A DNA stretch of 64,000 nucleotides from positions 1 through 64,000 of the forward strand of contig JBNKJS010000041.1 of the NCBI GenBank assembly GCA_050291365.1, in the 5' to 3' direction. Source of the stretch: JAAGZL01 sp050291365. Its GTDB lineage: Bacteria; Pseudomonadota; Gammaproteobacteria; Chromatiales; Chromatiaceae. The translations under genes were made by a program, and so were the position numbers. The notes under the pieces are model-generated. The model was given only the letters and a program-made list of their open reading frames with translations. It was not told where the DNA came from and did no database searches. Below, one piece after another: positions 35,940 to 44,993 of this stretch (position 1 is its first letter; the number at the start of each line of letters is the position of its first letter).

Positions 35940-37223
35940 TCAAGCAATCAGTCTGCTCTCCAGATCATGCTCCCTGCTTACCAGACGTTCATACTCATGT
36001 CTGGGTAGTTCGATCTCCATCTCCCAGCCACCAAGCTCCAACATTTCCTCAGATAGCACATTTGCCACCTGATATATCCTGGAGCGCAAACGGCCGTCCT
36101 CAGGTCTGAGATGAAGCCTATGTCGCACATGACCCTGATGAAAAAACTCTGCTACGGCTTCTGTCAGAAGCTCAATGCCTGTCCCATCCTTGGCTGAGAT
36201 CCAGATCCTTCTCACCAGCCCGTCATCTCCACGTTCGACACGAGGCCCTTCCCCTTCTAGCAGATCGACCTTGTTGTAGACCTCGATCTGGGGTATTTCA
36301 CTGGCACCAATCTGCTCCAGCACTGAGTTCACCTCAGACACGCATTCTGACCTTTGCGGACTGGCGCAGTCGATGACATGTAGCAATAGTCCAGCCAACA
36401 CCGTCTCCTGCAGAGTCGATTTAAAGGCTGCCACCAGTTCATGGGGCAGATGGGAGATAAAACCGACCGTATCCGCCAATACCACGGCCCCTTCCCCCGG
36501 CAGTTCTAGTCGTCTCAGGGTTGGATCCAGAGTGGCAAACAACTGGTCAGCTGCATAAACCACTGAGTCAGTAAGATGATTAAACAGGGTGGATTTGCCA
36601 GCATTGGTGTATCCGACCAGTGAGACGGTAGGCACATCTGCCTTGTTTCTGGATTTGCGTCCCTGGTCGCGCTGGCTGTCTACCTTTTCCAGACGCTTTT
36701 TGATCTGGGCTATGCGGTTATTCAACAACCTGCGGTCTGTCTCAAGCTGAGTCTCACCAGGCCCTCTCAATCCAATACCACCTTTCTGTCTTTCCAGATG
36801 GGTCCAGCCCCTAACCAGGCGTGTGGAGAGATGCCGCAGTTGGGCTAGCTCCACCTGGAGCTTACCTTCAAATGAGCGGGCCCGCTGAGCAAATATGTCC
36901 AAGATCAATCCGGTTCGATCTACCACCCGGCATTTGAATTCTCGTTCCAGGTTGCGCTCCTGGCTGGGAGAGAGATCATGATTGAAGATCACTACCTCCG
37001 CCTCGGCTGCAGCTATGGCATCAACTATCTCTTCCACCTTACCACGCCCAACAAAGAAACGTGGGTCTGGAGATTTCCTGCTACCAACCAGGGTCGCCAA
37101 CGGCTCTGCACCGGCAGACACGACCAAGTCTTCGAATTCGCTTAGTTGTTCCGGATCAGAGCGCACCCCAATATCCTGATGCACTAGGATGGCACGCTCT
37201 CCGGTATCAGGGCGTTCAAACAT
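35940..37223 (-). CDS. hflX: Ribosome-splitting GTPase HflX
   Basis: GTPase of 427 residues that binds and splits stalled or stressed ribosomes. The N-terminal domain ends with ALSPAQERNLER-like sequence and GPGETQLETDRR; the G domain has GYTNAGKSTLFN, DTVGFI and NKVD. The ATG at 37223 matches the E. coli HflX N-terminus (MFERPDTGERAILVH). An upstream TTG at 37259 would start inside the hairpin between hfq and hflX and is unlikely. No strong ribosome-binding site is visible. Confidence 0.95.
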   Translation of the reverse strand: MFERPDTGERAILVHQDIGVRSDPEQLSEFEDLVVSAGAEPLATLVGSRKSPDPRFFVGRGKVEEIVDAIAAAEAEVVIFNHDLSPSQERNLEREFKCRVVDRTGLILDIFAQRARSFEGKLQVELAQLRHLSTRLVRGWTHLERQKGGIGLRGPGETQLETDRRLLNNRIAQIKKRLEKVDSQRDQGRKSRNKADVPTVSLVGYTNAGKSTLFNHLTDSVVYAADQLFATLDPTLRRLELPGEGAVVLADTVGFISHLPHELVAAFKSTLQETVLAGLLLHVIDCASPQRSECVSEVNSVLEQIGASEIPQIEVYNKVDLLEGEGPRVERGDDGLVRRIWISAKDGTGIELLTEAVAEFFHQGHVRHRLHLRPEDGRLRSRIYQVANVLSEEMLELGGWEMEIELPRHEYERLVSREHDLESRLIA

Positions 37224-37236
37224 TAGATGGGAATCT

Positions 37237-37257
37237 GGGTACCGCATGGCGGTACCC
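37237..37257. promoter_or_regulatory. Perfect hairpin between hfq and hflX
   Basis: GGGTACCGC-ATG-GCGGTACCC: 9-base arms, 3-base loop, ending 14 bases before the hflX start. It has no T-run, so it is a weak terminator at most. It could set the hfq/hflX expression ratio through partial termination, RNA processing or protection of the hfq message. Confidence 0.5.
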
Positions 37258-37267
37258 AATATTGAGA

Positions 37268-37519
37268 CTAATAATTTCCAGGTTCGGGCTGAGCCTCTTG
37301 CCCTGTTGGAATACGAATATTGCGGGCCGGAACAATGGTGGATATGGCATGTTTGTATACCATCTGGTTTACGCTGTTCTTCAACAACACTACGAACTGA
37401 TCAAACGAATCTATCTGTCCCTGCAATTTGATCCCATTCACCAGAAATATTGAGACTGGTACCCGTTCTTTTCTTAGTGCATTAAGAAAAGGGTCTTGTA
37501 GGCTTTGCCCTTTTGACAT
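37268..37519 (-). CDS. hfq: RNA chaperone Hfq
   Basis: Hexameric Sm-like protein, 83 residues, that helps small RNAs pair with messages. Sm1 and Sm2 motifs are intact (GQSLQDPFLNALRKERVPV; KLQGQIDSFDQFVVLL; YKHAISTIVP), with the short C-terminal tail common outside enterics. GGAGAA precedes the ATG. The order miaA-hfq-hflX is conserved. Confidence 0.98.
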   Translation of the reverse strand: MSKGQSLQDPFLNALRKERVPVSIFLVNGIKLQGQIDSFDQFVVLLKNSVNQMVYKHAISTIVPARNIRIPTGQEAQPEPGNY

Positions 37520-37640
37520 TGTTTTCTCCTTTTTTTTATACTCCGCCTCGATTTAGACGGAAAAACTACATTATGTATACACCGACACTCTCTTCCTGAG
37601 TATATTAGTGTAGCACAAGGGAATATATTTTCTGTTAGGC

Positions 37641-38591
37641 TTAAGATATGGGCTCAGAAATTGTTTTCAAGGCCTGATCCAAAACATTTTTATTCTCTTC
37701 ATTCAACCAGTTAGCATCTTTTTCTGACCTAAGCCAGGTAAACTGTCTTTTTGCTAATTGGCGGGTTGCTATTATTCCCTGTTCTACCATCTGGTCGTAT
37801 TGGTACTCGCCCTGTATATAACGCAACATCTGCCTGTATCCTACTAGACGCATTGATGGCATTTCGTGGTCCAAGTCCCATTTTTGCAAAAGGGCCTTAA
37901 CTTCGCCCTCAAAACCCTGCTCCAGCATTTTATGGAACCGCCGCTCTATCCTGGCGTGCAATACTGACCTATCTTGCGGCGCGCGTACCAGCTTTATGAC
38001 ATGGTAGGGAAGCTTTGGTTCACCATCGCTATTCTGAAGTTCGGAAAGGGGCGTACCGGTTAGCTCATACACCTCCAGAGCTCGCTGGATTCTTTGAGGA
38101 TCGTTAGGATTTATTCTCTCTGCGGCTAGCGGGTCCACCTGTTGTAACCGCGCATGTAATCTAGCCAAACCATGCTCTCTCATTTCGTTGTCCAGCCGCT
38201 CCCTTATAGCCGGATCTGCCTCCGGCATATCCGACAAACCATATTGTAGCGCCCGGAAGTAGAGCATGGTCCCGCCCACCAACAAAGGTATGCGACCCTG
38301 CGCAAGAATCTGCTCTATCTCATGCAAGGCGTCTTGTCGGAACCGTGCTGCCGAGTAGCTCTCTGTGGGATCACATATGTCGATTAATCTGTGCGGGGCT
38401 TTTTCCAGCTCTTCTGGAGTAGGCTTGGCGGTACCGATATCCATTTCCCGATATACCAGGGCAGAATCCACACTAATGATGTCACATGGCAGCTCCTGCA
38501 CCAGATCAATGGCAAGATCGGTCTTACCGGATGCGGTAGGCCCCATCAGAAAGATTACTGCTGATTCGGATTTTCTGTTTTGTTTACCCAT
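37641..38591 (-). CDS. miaA: tRNA dimethylallyltransferase
   Basis: Adds a dimethylallyl group to A37 of tRNAs reading U-starting codons, the first step to ms2i6A. It has 316 residues; the P-loop GPTASGKT (17-24), DSALVYREMDIGTAKP and ALEVYELTGTPLS are family hallmarks. It starts 15 bp downstream of the mutL stop. Confidence 0.97.
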   Translation of the reverse strand: MGKQNRKSESAVIFLMGPTASGKTDLAIDLVQELPCDIISVDSALVYREMDIGTAKPTPEELEKAPHRLIDICDPTESYSAARFRQDALHEIEQILAQGRIPLLVGGTMLYFRALQYGLSDMPEADPAIRERLDNEMREHGLARLHARLQQVDPLAAERINPNDPQRIQRALEVYELTGTPLSELQNSDGEPKLPYHVIKLVRAPQDRSVLHARIERRFHKMLEQGFEGEVKALLQKWDLDHEMPSMRLVGYRQMLRYIQGEYQYDQMVEQGIIATRQLAKRQFTWLRSEKDANWLNEENKNVLDQALKTISEPIS

Positions 38592-38606
38592 TATATAACC
38601 AGGTTG

Positions 38607-40370
38607 CTACTGGCCACGCATAAACAGCCGGTCCAGTTCATCCATACTCAACTGTACCCAGGTGGGCCGACCGTGGTTGCACTGCCCTATGCGCTCGGTC
38701 TTCTCCATATCACGTAGTAATGCATTCATCTCATCCAGGGTGAGTCTGCGATTAGCGCGGACAGAACCGTGGCAGGCCATGCCGGCCAACACCGCATTTA
38801 TCTCCTGACGAATGCGCTCTGAGGTTCCATGTTCAATCATATCTGATAGCAGATCCCGCAACAGCTGTTCCGGATCTGCTCCCTGCAGAATAGAGGGAAT
38901 TGAGCGTACCACCAGCTTCTCTCTATCCAGGCGATCTACCTCCATGCCCAGTTCGGACAACAATTCCGTAACCTCTTCTGCAAGATCTGACTCTCTCTCA
39001 GAAACGGCAACGGTTACCGGTACCAGCAGTGGCTGGGAGGTGATACCTGTATCCTCAAAGGTCTGCTTGAAACGCTCGTATACTATACGCTCATGGGCTG
39101 CATGCATATCCACTAACACCAGACCAGATGCGTTCTGGGCCAGTACATAGACCCCTTGTAACTGGGCCAGGGCAAACCCAAGTGGTGGCATGCCCTGATC
39201 ATTTGAGCTGTCTGTTGTATGACCACCCGTGGGGCGTTGGGCCTGGAAGGAGGCCTGGTAACCACTTCTGCTTTCGGAGACCTCCAGGTTGAGAGGTCTT
39301 GGCTCAAAGCTGTGTTGTCCTTGTGATTCTGGCTGGCTTGATTGCGCCTCGTAAGGGTCGTTAGTCTGCTGTCCGGATACGGTCTCAGCCAACGCCCTCT
39401 GCAAGGTTCGGAAGATAAAGTCGTGTACCTGGCGACTCTCGCGAAAACGCACCTCTGTTTTGGCTGGATGCACATTAACATCCACCAGGGCTGGATTCAT
39501 CTCCATAAAGAGTAGATATGCAGGATGCCGGCCGTGATATAGAACATCTTGATAGGCTTGGCGTACCCCGTGGCTTACCACCTTGTCCCGCACCATGCGG
39601 TTATTCACGTAGAAGTACTGCATATCAGATTGACTGCGGTTAAAGGTTGGGTTGCCAATCCAGCCGGAAAGACGCATACCGGCGGCATCCAGTTGAATAA
39701 ACAGGGAGTTTTCCAGAAAGGCATTCCCTAGTATTTTGCTTACACGAGCGCTTTTTTCAGCATCTGTTATCGCGGGAACAAGAGAGAGTATCTCCTTCTG
39801 ATTATGGCGCAGCACGAACCCTACATCGAAACGGCTTAGGGCCAGACGTTTTATCAGGGAATCTATATGAATGAATTCTGTTCGTTCTGTCTTGAGGAAC
39901 TTTCGTCTAGCTGGGGTGTTGTAAAACAGATCACGCACCTCGATGGTCGTACCCACCGGATGAGCTGCCGGTGCAGGCTCTGATGGACTATCTGAGCCAT
40001 TGATAGTCCAGGCCGAATCCGCCTCTTGCTCTCTTGACGTTAGGATAAGACGGGATACAGAAGCGATGCTCGGCAACGCCTCGCCCCTGAAACCAAGAGT
40101 GGATACCTGCTCCAGATCCTGCAAGGTGCCAACCTTGCTTGTGGCGTGGCGGGAGAGCGCTAATGCCAGGTCGTTCTTGAAGATACCACTGCCGTTATCT
40201 CTAACCCTGATCAGCTTGATCCCGCCCTGCTCAATATCCAGCTCAATCCTGCTGGCGCCAGCATCCAGACTGTTTTCCAACAACTCTTTGACGACGGAAG
40301 CCGGACGTTCGACTACCTCGCCCGCAGCGATCTGATTTATCAGCTGAGACGGTAACGCATGGATTCTCAA
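38607..40370 (-). CDS. mutL: DNA mismatch repair protein MutL
   Basis: Links MutS mismatch recognition to downstream repair; 587 residues. It has a GHKL ATPase N-terminal domain with NQIAAGEVVERPASVVKELLEN, DNGSGI and TLGFRGEAL, and a C-terminal dimerisation domain with the usual ACHGSVRANRRL and CNHGRPT. The start is TTG at 40370, which overlaps the amidase stop by 4 bases (TTGA) and gives the conserved N-terminus (RIHALPSQLINQIAAGE). No DQHA-type endonuclease motif is seen (the corresponding place reads DMHAAHER), as expected where MutH or another nick source is used. Confidence 0.97.
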   Translation of the reverse strand: MRIHALPSQLINQIAAGEVVERPASVVKELLENSLDAGASRIELDIEQGGIKLIRVRDNGSGIFKNDLALALSRHATSKVGTLQDLEQVSTLGFRGEALPSIASVSRLILTSREQEADSAWTINGSDSPSEPAPAAHPVGTTIEVRDLFYNTPARRKFLKTERTEFIHIDSLIKRLALSRFDVGFVLRHNQKEILSLVPAITDAEKSARVSKILGNAFLENSLFIQLDAAGMRLSGWIGNPTFNRSQSDMQYFYVNNRMVRDKVVSHGVRQAYQDVLYHGRHPAYLLFMEMNPALVDVNVHPAKTEVRFRESRQVHDFIFRTLQRALAETVSGQQTNDPYEAQSSQPESQGQHSFEPRPLNLEVSESRSGYQASFQAQRPTGGHTTDSSNDQGMPPLGFALAQLQGVYVLAQNASGLVLVDMHAAHERIVYERFKQTFEDTGITSQPLLVPVTVAVSERESDLAEEVTELLSELGMEVDRLDREKLVVRSIPSILQGADPEQLLRDLLSDMIEHGTSERIRQEINAVLAGMACHGSVRANRRLTLDEMNALLRDMEKTERIGQCNHGRPTWVQLSMDELDRLFMRGQ

Positions 40371-41713
40371 GGGATCTGCAGGACCTGTCCAACCCTGATC
40401 CTGTCTCCAGACAGGCCGTTGGCATCACGTATACCATGCACACTAACCTGATACTGCTCGGCAATCTGGGCAAGGGTATCTCCGCGGTTTATCACATGTT
40501 TCCGGTTCACAACCCTTTCCGGCCTCAGCCTCTGTGCCAACAGGGTGCCTGGAGGTGGGTTGGTGTAGAAATAGTCCTTTACCCCGGAGAGAATTGATTT
40601 AGCCAGCTTGCTCTGGTGCGAGCGGCTTCTCAGCTTACTCTCTTCTCCTGGGTTACTGATGAAGGCCGTTTCCACCAGTATTGAAGGAACATCTGGTGAC
40701 TTTAACACTGCAAAACCCGCCTTCTGAACACTACTATGGTGCACCTTTCCTACCCGACGCATCTTCTTCAGAACCTTGTCAGCCACATCATGACTGGCCT
40801 GTCTGGTGCCGGTCTGGGAGAGATCGAGAAGCACGGATGCCAAGACATTATCTTTATCCTTCAGCTCAACGCCACCTATCAGGTCAGCGCTATTTTCCCG
40901 TTCAGCCAGCCAGCGCGCAGCCTCACTTGAGGCCCCCTTATTGGAGAGGGTAAAGACCGATGACCCCCTGGCTCGCCTGTCTCTAAATGCGTCTGCGTGG
41001 ATAGATATAAATAGATCGGCCTTATGCTTGCGCGCCAAGGCAGAGCGTTTCCTCAGACCCAGGTAGTAATCACCATTTCTGATCAATACCGGACGCATAC
41101 CTTTTTCCCTTTTGATCATATCTGCCAACTTGCGTGCTATTGATAGGACCACATCTTTTTCCCGAGTCCCGCGCCTGCCAATTGCCCCAGGGTCTTCACC
41201 CCCATGACCGGCATCGATAGCGACTACCACGTCTCGCGCCGGGAGCTGTTTTTGGGGTTTCTTCTTAGTCACTATCTTTTTGGCGGGAGTAACTTTTACC
41301 GGAGTGACAGCAACAGTGGGCTTGGTATCAAAAAGATCCAGAACAAGGCGGTGGCCATATTCACGGTTTGGTGACAAAGCAAAGATCTTAGGATCTATCT
41401 TGGATTTCAGATCCAGGACTATGCGCAGGTCGTTACCACCACGTGCGCCGCTGCGGATATTCTGCACAAAACGGTCTTTTCCGGAAAACCCGGCGAGAGA
41501 GGTGTTCAGCTTGGCATCAGTAAAGTCGATTACCAGACGATCAGGGCTGCGGAGGGTAAATATGCGGTGCTGTACAGAGTTACTGATATCAAAGACCAAT
41601 CTGGTATGGTCCGGGGCACTCCAAAGCCGCAGACTATTGACACTAGTCTGCCCTGCCTGGAGGGTAAAACTAACAAATAACAACAGGATGGCGGCAATCT
41701 TGTTCATTTTCAT
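40367..41713 (-). CDS. amiB: N-acetylmuramoyl-L-alanine amidase, AmiB/AmiC type
   Basis: Periplasmic zinc amidase of 448 residues that splits septal peptidoglycan. It has a signal peptide (to about LQAG), an AMIN domain (about 25-125), a catalytic Amidase_3 domain with AIDAGHGGEDPGA, SIHADAF and VETAFISNPGEE, and a C-terminal LysM repeat (NRGDTLAQIAEQY). The arrangement before mutL is conserved. ATG at 41713 is chosen over a TTG one codon earlier. The symbol follows the position beside mutL; amiC is equally defensible. Confidence 0.94.
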   Translation of the reverse strand: MKMNKIAAILLLFVSFTLQAGQTSVNSLRLWSAPDHTRLVFDISNSVQHRIFTLRSPDRLVIDFTDAKLNTSLAGFSGKDRFVQNIRSGARGGNDLRIVLDLKSKIDPKIFALSPNREYGHRLVLDLFDTKPTVAVTPVKVTPAKKIVTKKKPQKQLPARDVVVAIDAGHGGEDPGAIGRRGTREKDVVLSIARKLADMIKREKGMRPVLIRNGDYYLGLRKRSALARKHKADLFISIHADAFRDRRARGSSVFTLSNKGASSEAARWLAERENSADLIGGVELKDKDNVLASVLLDLSQTGTRQASHDVADKVLKKMRRVGKVHHSSVQKAGFAVLKSPDVPSILVETAFISNPGEESKLRSRSHQSKLAKSILSGVKDYFYTNPPPGTLLAQRLRPERVVNRKHVINRGDTLAQIAEQYQVSVHGIRDANGLSGDRIRVGQVLQIP

Positions 41714-41812
41714 CAACCATCACACATAAAAGCTCTGAATATGATAGATAAAACTAGCACGCAAAAGAAGAAATTTCCAGTGTTTTCTTAAGGATAGCAG
41801 ACTTTTCTCTAT

Positions 41813-42292
41813 TCAGTTGTTAAGTTCATCCTGTAATCTAGCAAATACCGCATTCAGAAGCCGTTCTCCCCTCTCTGTCTTAGCTGTAAATTCCAGGTTT
41901 CTACCATGTTGGAGGTGATCTATATGGATCAGCAAATCTGGTAACGGCAACCCTCCCTGCCCCCTTTCCGGCCACTCCACCAACAGGGTTGCCCCCTCCT
42001 CCAGTAGGTCGCGCATCCCCAGGTACTCCAGCTCTCCTGCATCGGCCAGGCGGTAGAGGTCGATATGACAGAAACTGGCCTGACCTATCTGGTAAGGCTC
42101 CATAAGCGTGTATGTTGGGCTCTTTACCGCCCCTTCATGACCAAGCCCATGCATGAACCCCCGCACCAGGGTAGTCTTGCCAGCTCCCAGATCACCGTGC
42201 AGGTAGATGATGCTGCCTTTGGGGCAATCTACAGCCAGGGCCGCACCCACTGCCTCCTGCTGTTCTGGGCTATTGGTTTGCAACTTTAGCAT
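41813..42292 (-). CDS. tsaE: tRNA threonylcarbamoyladenosine biosynthesis ATPase TsaE
   Basis: P-loop ATPase of 159 residues in the TsaB/TsaD/TsaE complex that makes t6A in tRNA. It has the Walker A loop GDLGAGKTTLVRG near 34-46, SPTYTLMEPY, and HIDLYRL. Its ATG overlaps the end of the NAD(P)HX repair gene by 7 bases, the usual coupled pair. Confidence 0.96.
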   Translation of the reverse strand: MLKLQTNSPEQQEAVGAALAVDCPKGSIIYLHGDLGAGKTTLVRGFMHGLGHEGAVKSPTYTLMEPYQIGQASFCHIDLYRLADAGELEYLGMRDLLEEGATLLVEWPERGQGGLPLPDLLIHIDHLQHGRNLEFTAKTERGERLLNAVFARLQDELNN

Positions 42293-43797
42293 TCAGCCAT
42301 CTCAGGGTTTATCAGCTTCCTGATCAGCGGCATAAGATCGCCCGCAAGCAGGCCGCGTTCGCCATATTCTGCCGCAATATCGGCAGCCTTTGCATGCAGA
42401 CATACCCCCATGCTGGCGGCAAGTTCCGGGGCATAGCCCTGGGCCAGCAGTGAGGCGATCACCCCGGTCAGTGCATCACCCATGCCACCGCTGGCCATAC
42501 CCGGGTTGCCATCGGTGCAGAGATCTGTTGCTCTCGCCTGACCTGCCTGAATAAGAGTTCCAGCACCCTTTAATACCGCAACTCCACCATATTTGAGCTG
42601 TAGCTTGCGTACAATCTGGAACCGGTCTGATTGAACCTCAGCTACTGAACAATCAAGCAGACGTGCAGCCTCTCCAGGATGAGGGGTCAGGATCCAGTCA
42701 CCCCTCTGCATAGGCTCATAGGCCAGAAGATTCAGGGCATCGGCATCCAGCACCAGAGGTAGTTTGCACTCCAAGACATAACCCAATAGCCCCATGGCCC
42801 ATTTTGACCTGCCTAATCCAGGCCCTATCGCCACCACATTTGCCTGTTTCATTAGTGGTCTTAACTGTTCAGGATCTTCAACCCCATGACACATCAACTC
42901 CGGCCGCGCCATATTTATCTGTGTAGCATGCTGCGGGCTGGTAGCAACTGAAACCAAGCCTGCGCCGGTTCTGGCCGCGGCCTCTGCCGCCATGCGCACA
43001 GCTCCGGAGAATCCAGGGGCGCCGCCAATAACCAGCAGGTGCCCAAAGCTACCCTTATGCGCTGTTCTGCTTCTGGGAGTGAGGTGACCAGAAAGGGTGT
43101 CCCAGCTCACTATGGATGCAGAAGGGTTTTGTTTGGAATATACCCCTGACGGAACAGACAGATCGTCAAAATGTAGCTCACCGCACTGCTCCGGGCCATC
43201 CCCGGTGAACAGACCCTGTTTCAGACCGATAAAACTGATGGTTGCGTCCGCTTTTACCGCAACCCCCAGCACCTTACCGCTATCAGAATGCAGACCGGAC
43301 GGAATATCCAATGCCAACACCGGAGCCCAGTGGTCATTAATTTCTCCCAATGCCTCCGCCCAGGCACCAGTTACCTCGCGCTCCAGACCTGTACCGAATA
43401 CACCATCCACTATTACCTCAGTCTGTTCCGGCACCGACTCATACGGGATGACCTCACCGCCCATGGCCATAAACCCATCGGCGTTAGTTTTTGCGTCGCC
43501 GGACAGCTTGTCAGGATCCCCCAGTTGCAATACCCGAACCGCAATACCATCTTGCAGGGCCAGCCTTGCAACCACAAACCCATCGCCACCATTATTTCCG
43601 GTGCCACAGACTATGGTTATATCCTGGGCATCTGGCCACTTCTTTCTCAGCAAATGATAAGAGGCCGTGCCGGCACTCTCCATTAGGGTGAGTCCAGGTA
43701 TCTCGAAATCCTCAATCGCTGTGCGATCAAGCTCCCGCACCTGTTCGGCACGATACAGATCTACCGGCAGGGTCTCATTCAGTTTCATTGTCTTCAT
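42286..43797 (-). CDS. nnr: Bifunctional NAD(P)H-hydrate epimerase/dehydratase
   Basis: Repairs hydrated NAD(P)H. The N-terminal YjeF-type epimerase (to about 215) has CGTGNNGGDGFV and DGVFGTGLER; the C-terminal ADP-dependent dehydratase has GGAPGFSGAVRMAAEAA, LTPHPGEAARL and GMGDALTGVI. The frame opens at a GTG at 43821, but the ATG at 43797 has GGA five bases before it and fits the family better. It is divergent from queG. Confidence 0.94.
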   Translation of the reverse strand: MKTMKLNETLPVDLYRAEQVRELDRTAIEDFEIPGLTLMESAGTASYHLLRKKWPDAQDITIVCGTGNNGGDGFVVARLALQDGIAVRVLQLGDPDKLSGDAKTNADGFMAMGGEVIPYESVPEQTEVIVDGVFGTGLEREVTGAWAEALGEINDHWAPVLALDIPSGLHSDSGKVLGVAVKADATISFIGLKQGLFTGDGPEQCGELHFDDLSVPSGVYSKQNPSASIVSWDTLSGHLTPRSRTAHKGSFGHLLVIGGAPGFSGAVRMAAEAAARTGAGLVSVATSPQHATQINMARPELMCHGVEDPEQLRPLMKQANVVAIGPGLGRSKWAMGLLGYVLECKLPLVLDADALNLLAYEPMQRGDWILTPHPGEAARLLDCSVAEVQSDRFQIVRKLQLKYGGVAVLKGAGTLIQAGQARATDLCTDGNPGMASGGMGDALTGVIASLLAQGYAPELAASMGVCLHAKAADIAAEYGERGLLAGDLMPLIRKLINPEMAEC

Positions 43798-43885
43798 ACA
43801 GATCCAGTCACCACGGCTCACATGTGAATTATCGAATTGTATCTGAGATTTATGGTCGAGGAATAGATGATATAGTTCTAGCGCT

Positions 43886-44944
43886 ATGAAGAGTGAAGAT
43901 TATCAGCAACTGGCACAAGATATAAAACTCTGGGGCCAGGAGCTTGGATTCCAACAGATCGGTATATCCAGCACCACCCTGGAGAGAGCTGAAAAGCATC
44001 TGGAGGAGTGGCTGGATGCTGGCCGGCATGGAGATATGGAGTACATGGCCAGATATGGCCGCAAACGCAGTCGCCCGGAGATGCTGGTGCCAGGCACCAT
44101 CAGTGTTATCTCTGCCAGGATGGATTATCTACCGCCCGACACCAATCCGGACACAGTTCTTGCTGACCAGAATATAGGCTACATATCACGTTATGCCCTG
44201 GGCCGTGACTATCACAAGGTAATACGCAACCGATTGCAGAAACTGGCCAAGCGCATCCAGGACGAAATAGGCGCATATAGCCACCGGATCTTTACCGATT
44301 CTGCCCCTGTCATGGAAAAACCCCTGGCCACCAAGGCCGGTTTGGGTTGGGTGGGTAAAAACAGCATGCTGGTGAACCGGTCTGCGGCATCCTGGTTTTT
44401 TCTCGGAGAGATATACACCGATCTGCCGCTGCCGCAGGATAGTGAAATCCATGACCACTGCGGCAGCTGTGACAGATGCATGGTGGCCTGCCCCACCCAG
44501 GCCATAGTTGCGCCCTATGAACTGGATGCAAGGCGCTGTATCTCCTACCTTACAATCGAATTTAGCGGCTCCATCCCGGAAGAGTTGCGACCGCTGATTG
44601 GCAACCGCATCTATGGCTGTGATGACTGCCTGCTACCCTGCCCCTGGAACCGTTTTGCTCAACCAACCAGCGAACAGGAGTTTCTCCCCAGAAACGGACT
44701 GGATGCACCAGATCTGGTGGAGCTGTTTGCCTGGAATGAAGATGAGTTTCTAAAGCGGCTGGAAGGATCACCTATCAGAAGAATCAGCCATGAACGCTGG
44801 TTGCGCAATATTGCGGTAGCCCTGGGTAATGCTGAGAGCTCAGAACATGTCATTAGTGCGTTGAAGAGTAGACAAAATCACGATTCAGAATTAGTCCAGG
44901 AACATGTGGCCTGGGCTTTTGATCGCCATATAACAAGCAGATAA
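43886..44944 (+). CDS. queG: Epoxyqueuosine reductase
   Basis: Cobalamin and iron-sulfur enzyme making the last step of queuosine synthesis in tRNA; 352 residues. Two [4Fe-4S] sets are seen: CGSCDRCMVACPTQAI and CDDCLLPCPWN; the DTDSAPVMEKPLA-like FTDSAPVMEKPLA motif carries the catalytic Asp. It is divergent from nnr. A strong hairpin follows the stop. Confidence 0.96.
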   Translation: MKSEDYQQLAQDIKLWGQELGFQQIGISSTTLERAEKHLEEWLDAGRHGDMEYMARYGRKRSRPEMLVPGTISVISARMDYLPPDTNPDTVLADQNIGYISRYALGRDYHKVIRNRLQKLAKRIQDEIGAYSHRIFTDSAPVMEKPLATKAGLGWVGKNSMLVNRSAASWFFLGEIYTDLPLPQDSEIHDHCGSCDRCMVACPTQAIVAPYELDARRCISYLTIEFSGSIPEELRPLIGNRIYGCDDCLLPCPWNRFAQPTSEQEFLPRNGLDAPDLVELFAWNEDEFLKRLEGSPIRRISHERWLRNIAVALGNAESSEHVISALKSRQNHDSELVQEHVAWAFDRHITSR

Positions 44945-44948
44945 CAAA

Positions 44949-44968
44949 ACGGGGGCTGCAGCCCCCGT
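44949..44968. terminator. Bidirectional terminator between queG and VPLPA-CTERM gene
   Basis: ACGGGGGC-TGCA-GCCCCCGT, a perfect 8-base stem with a 4-base loop, five bases past the queG stop and 25 past the opposing gene. The minus strand continues with TTTTGTT and the plus strand with CTGTTT, so termination is better for the minus-strand gene. Confidence 0.75.
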
Positions 44969-44993
44969 CTGTTTAGCATTTGTATACTAGTTC

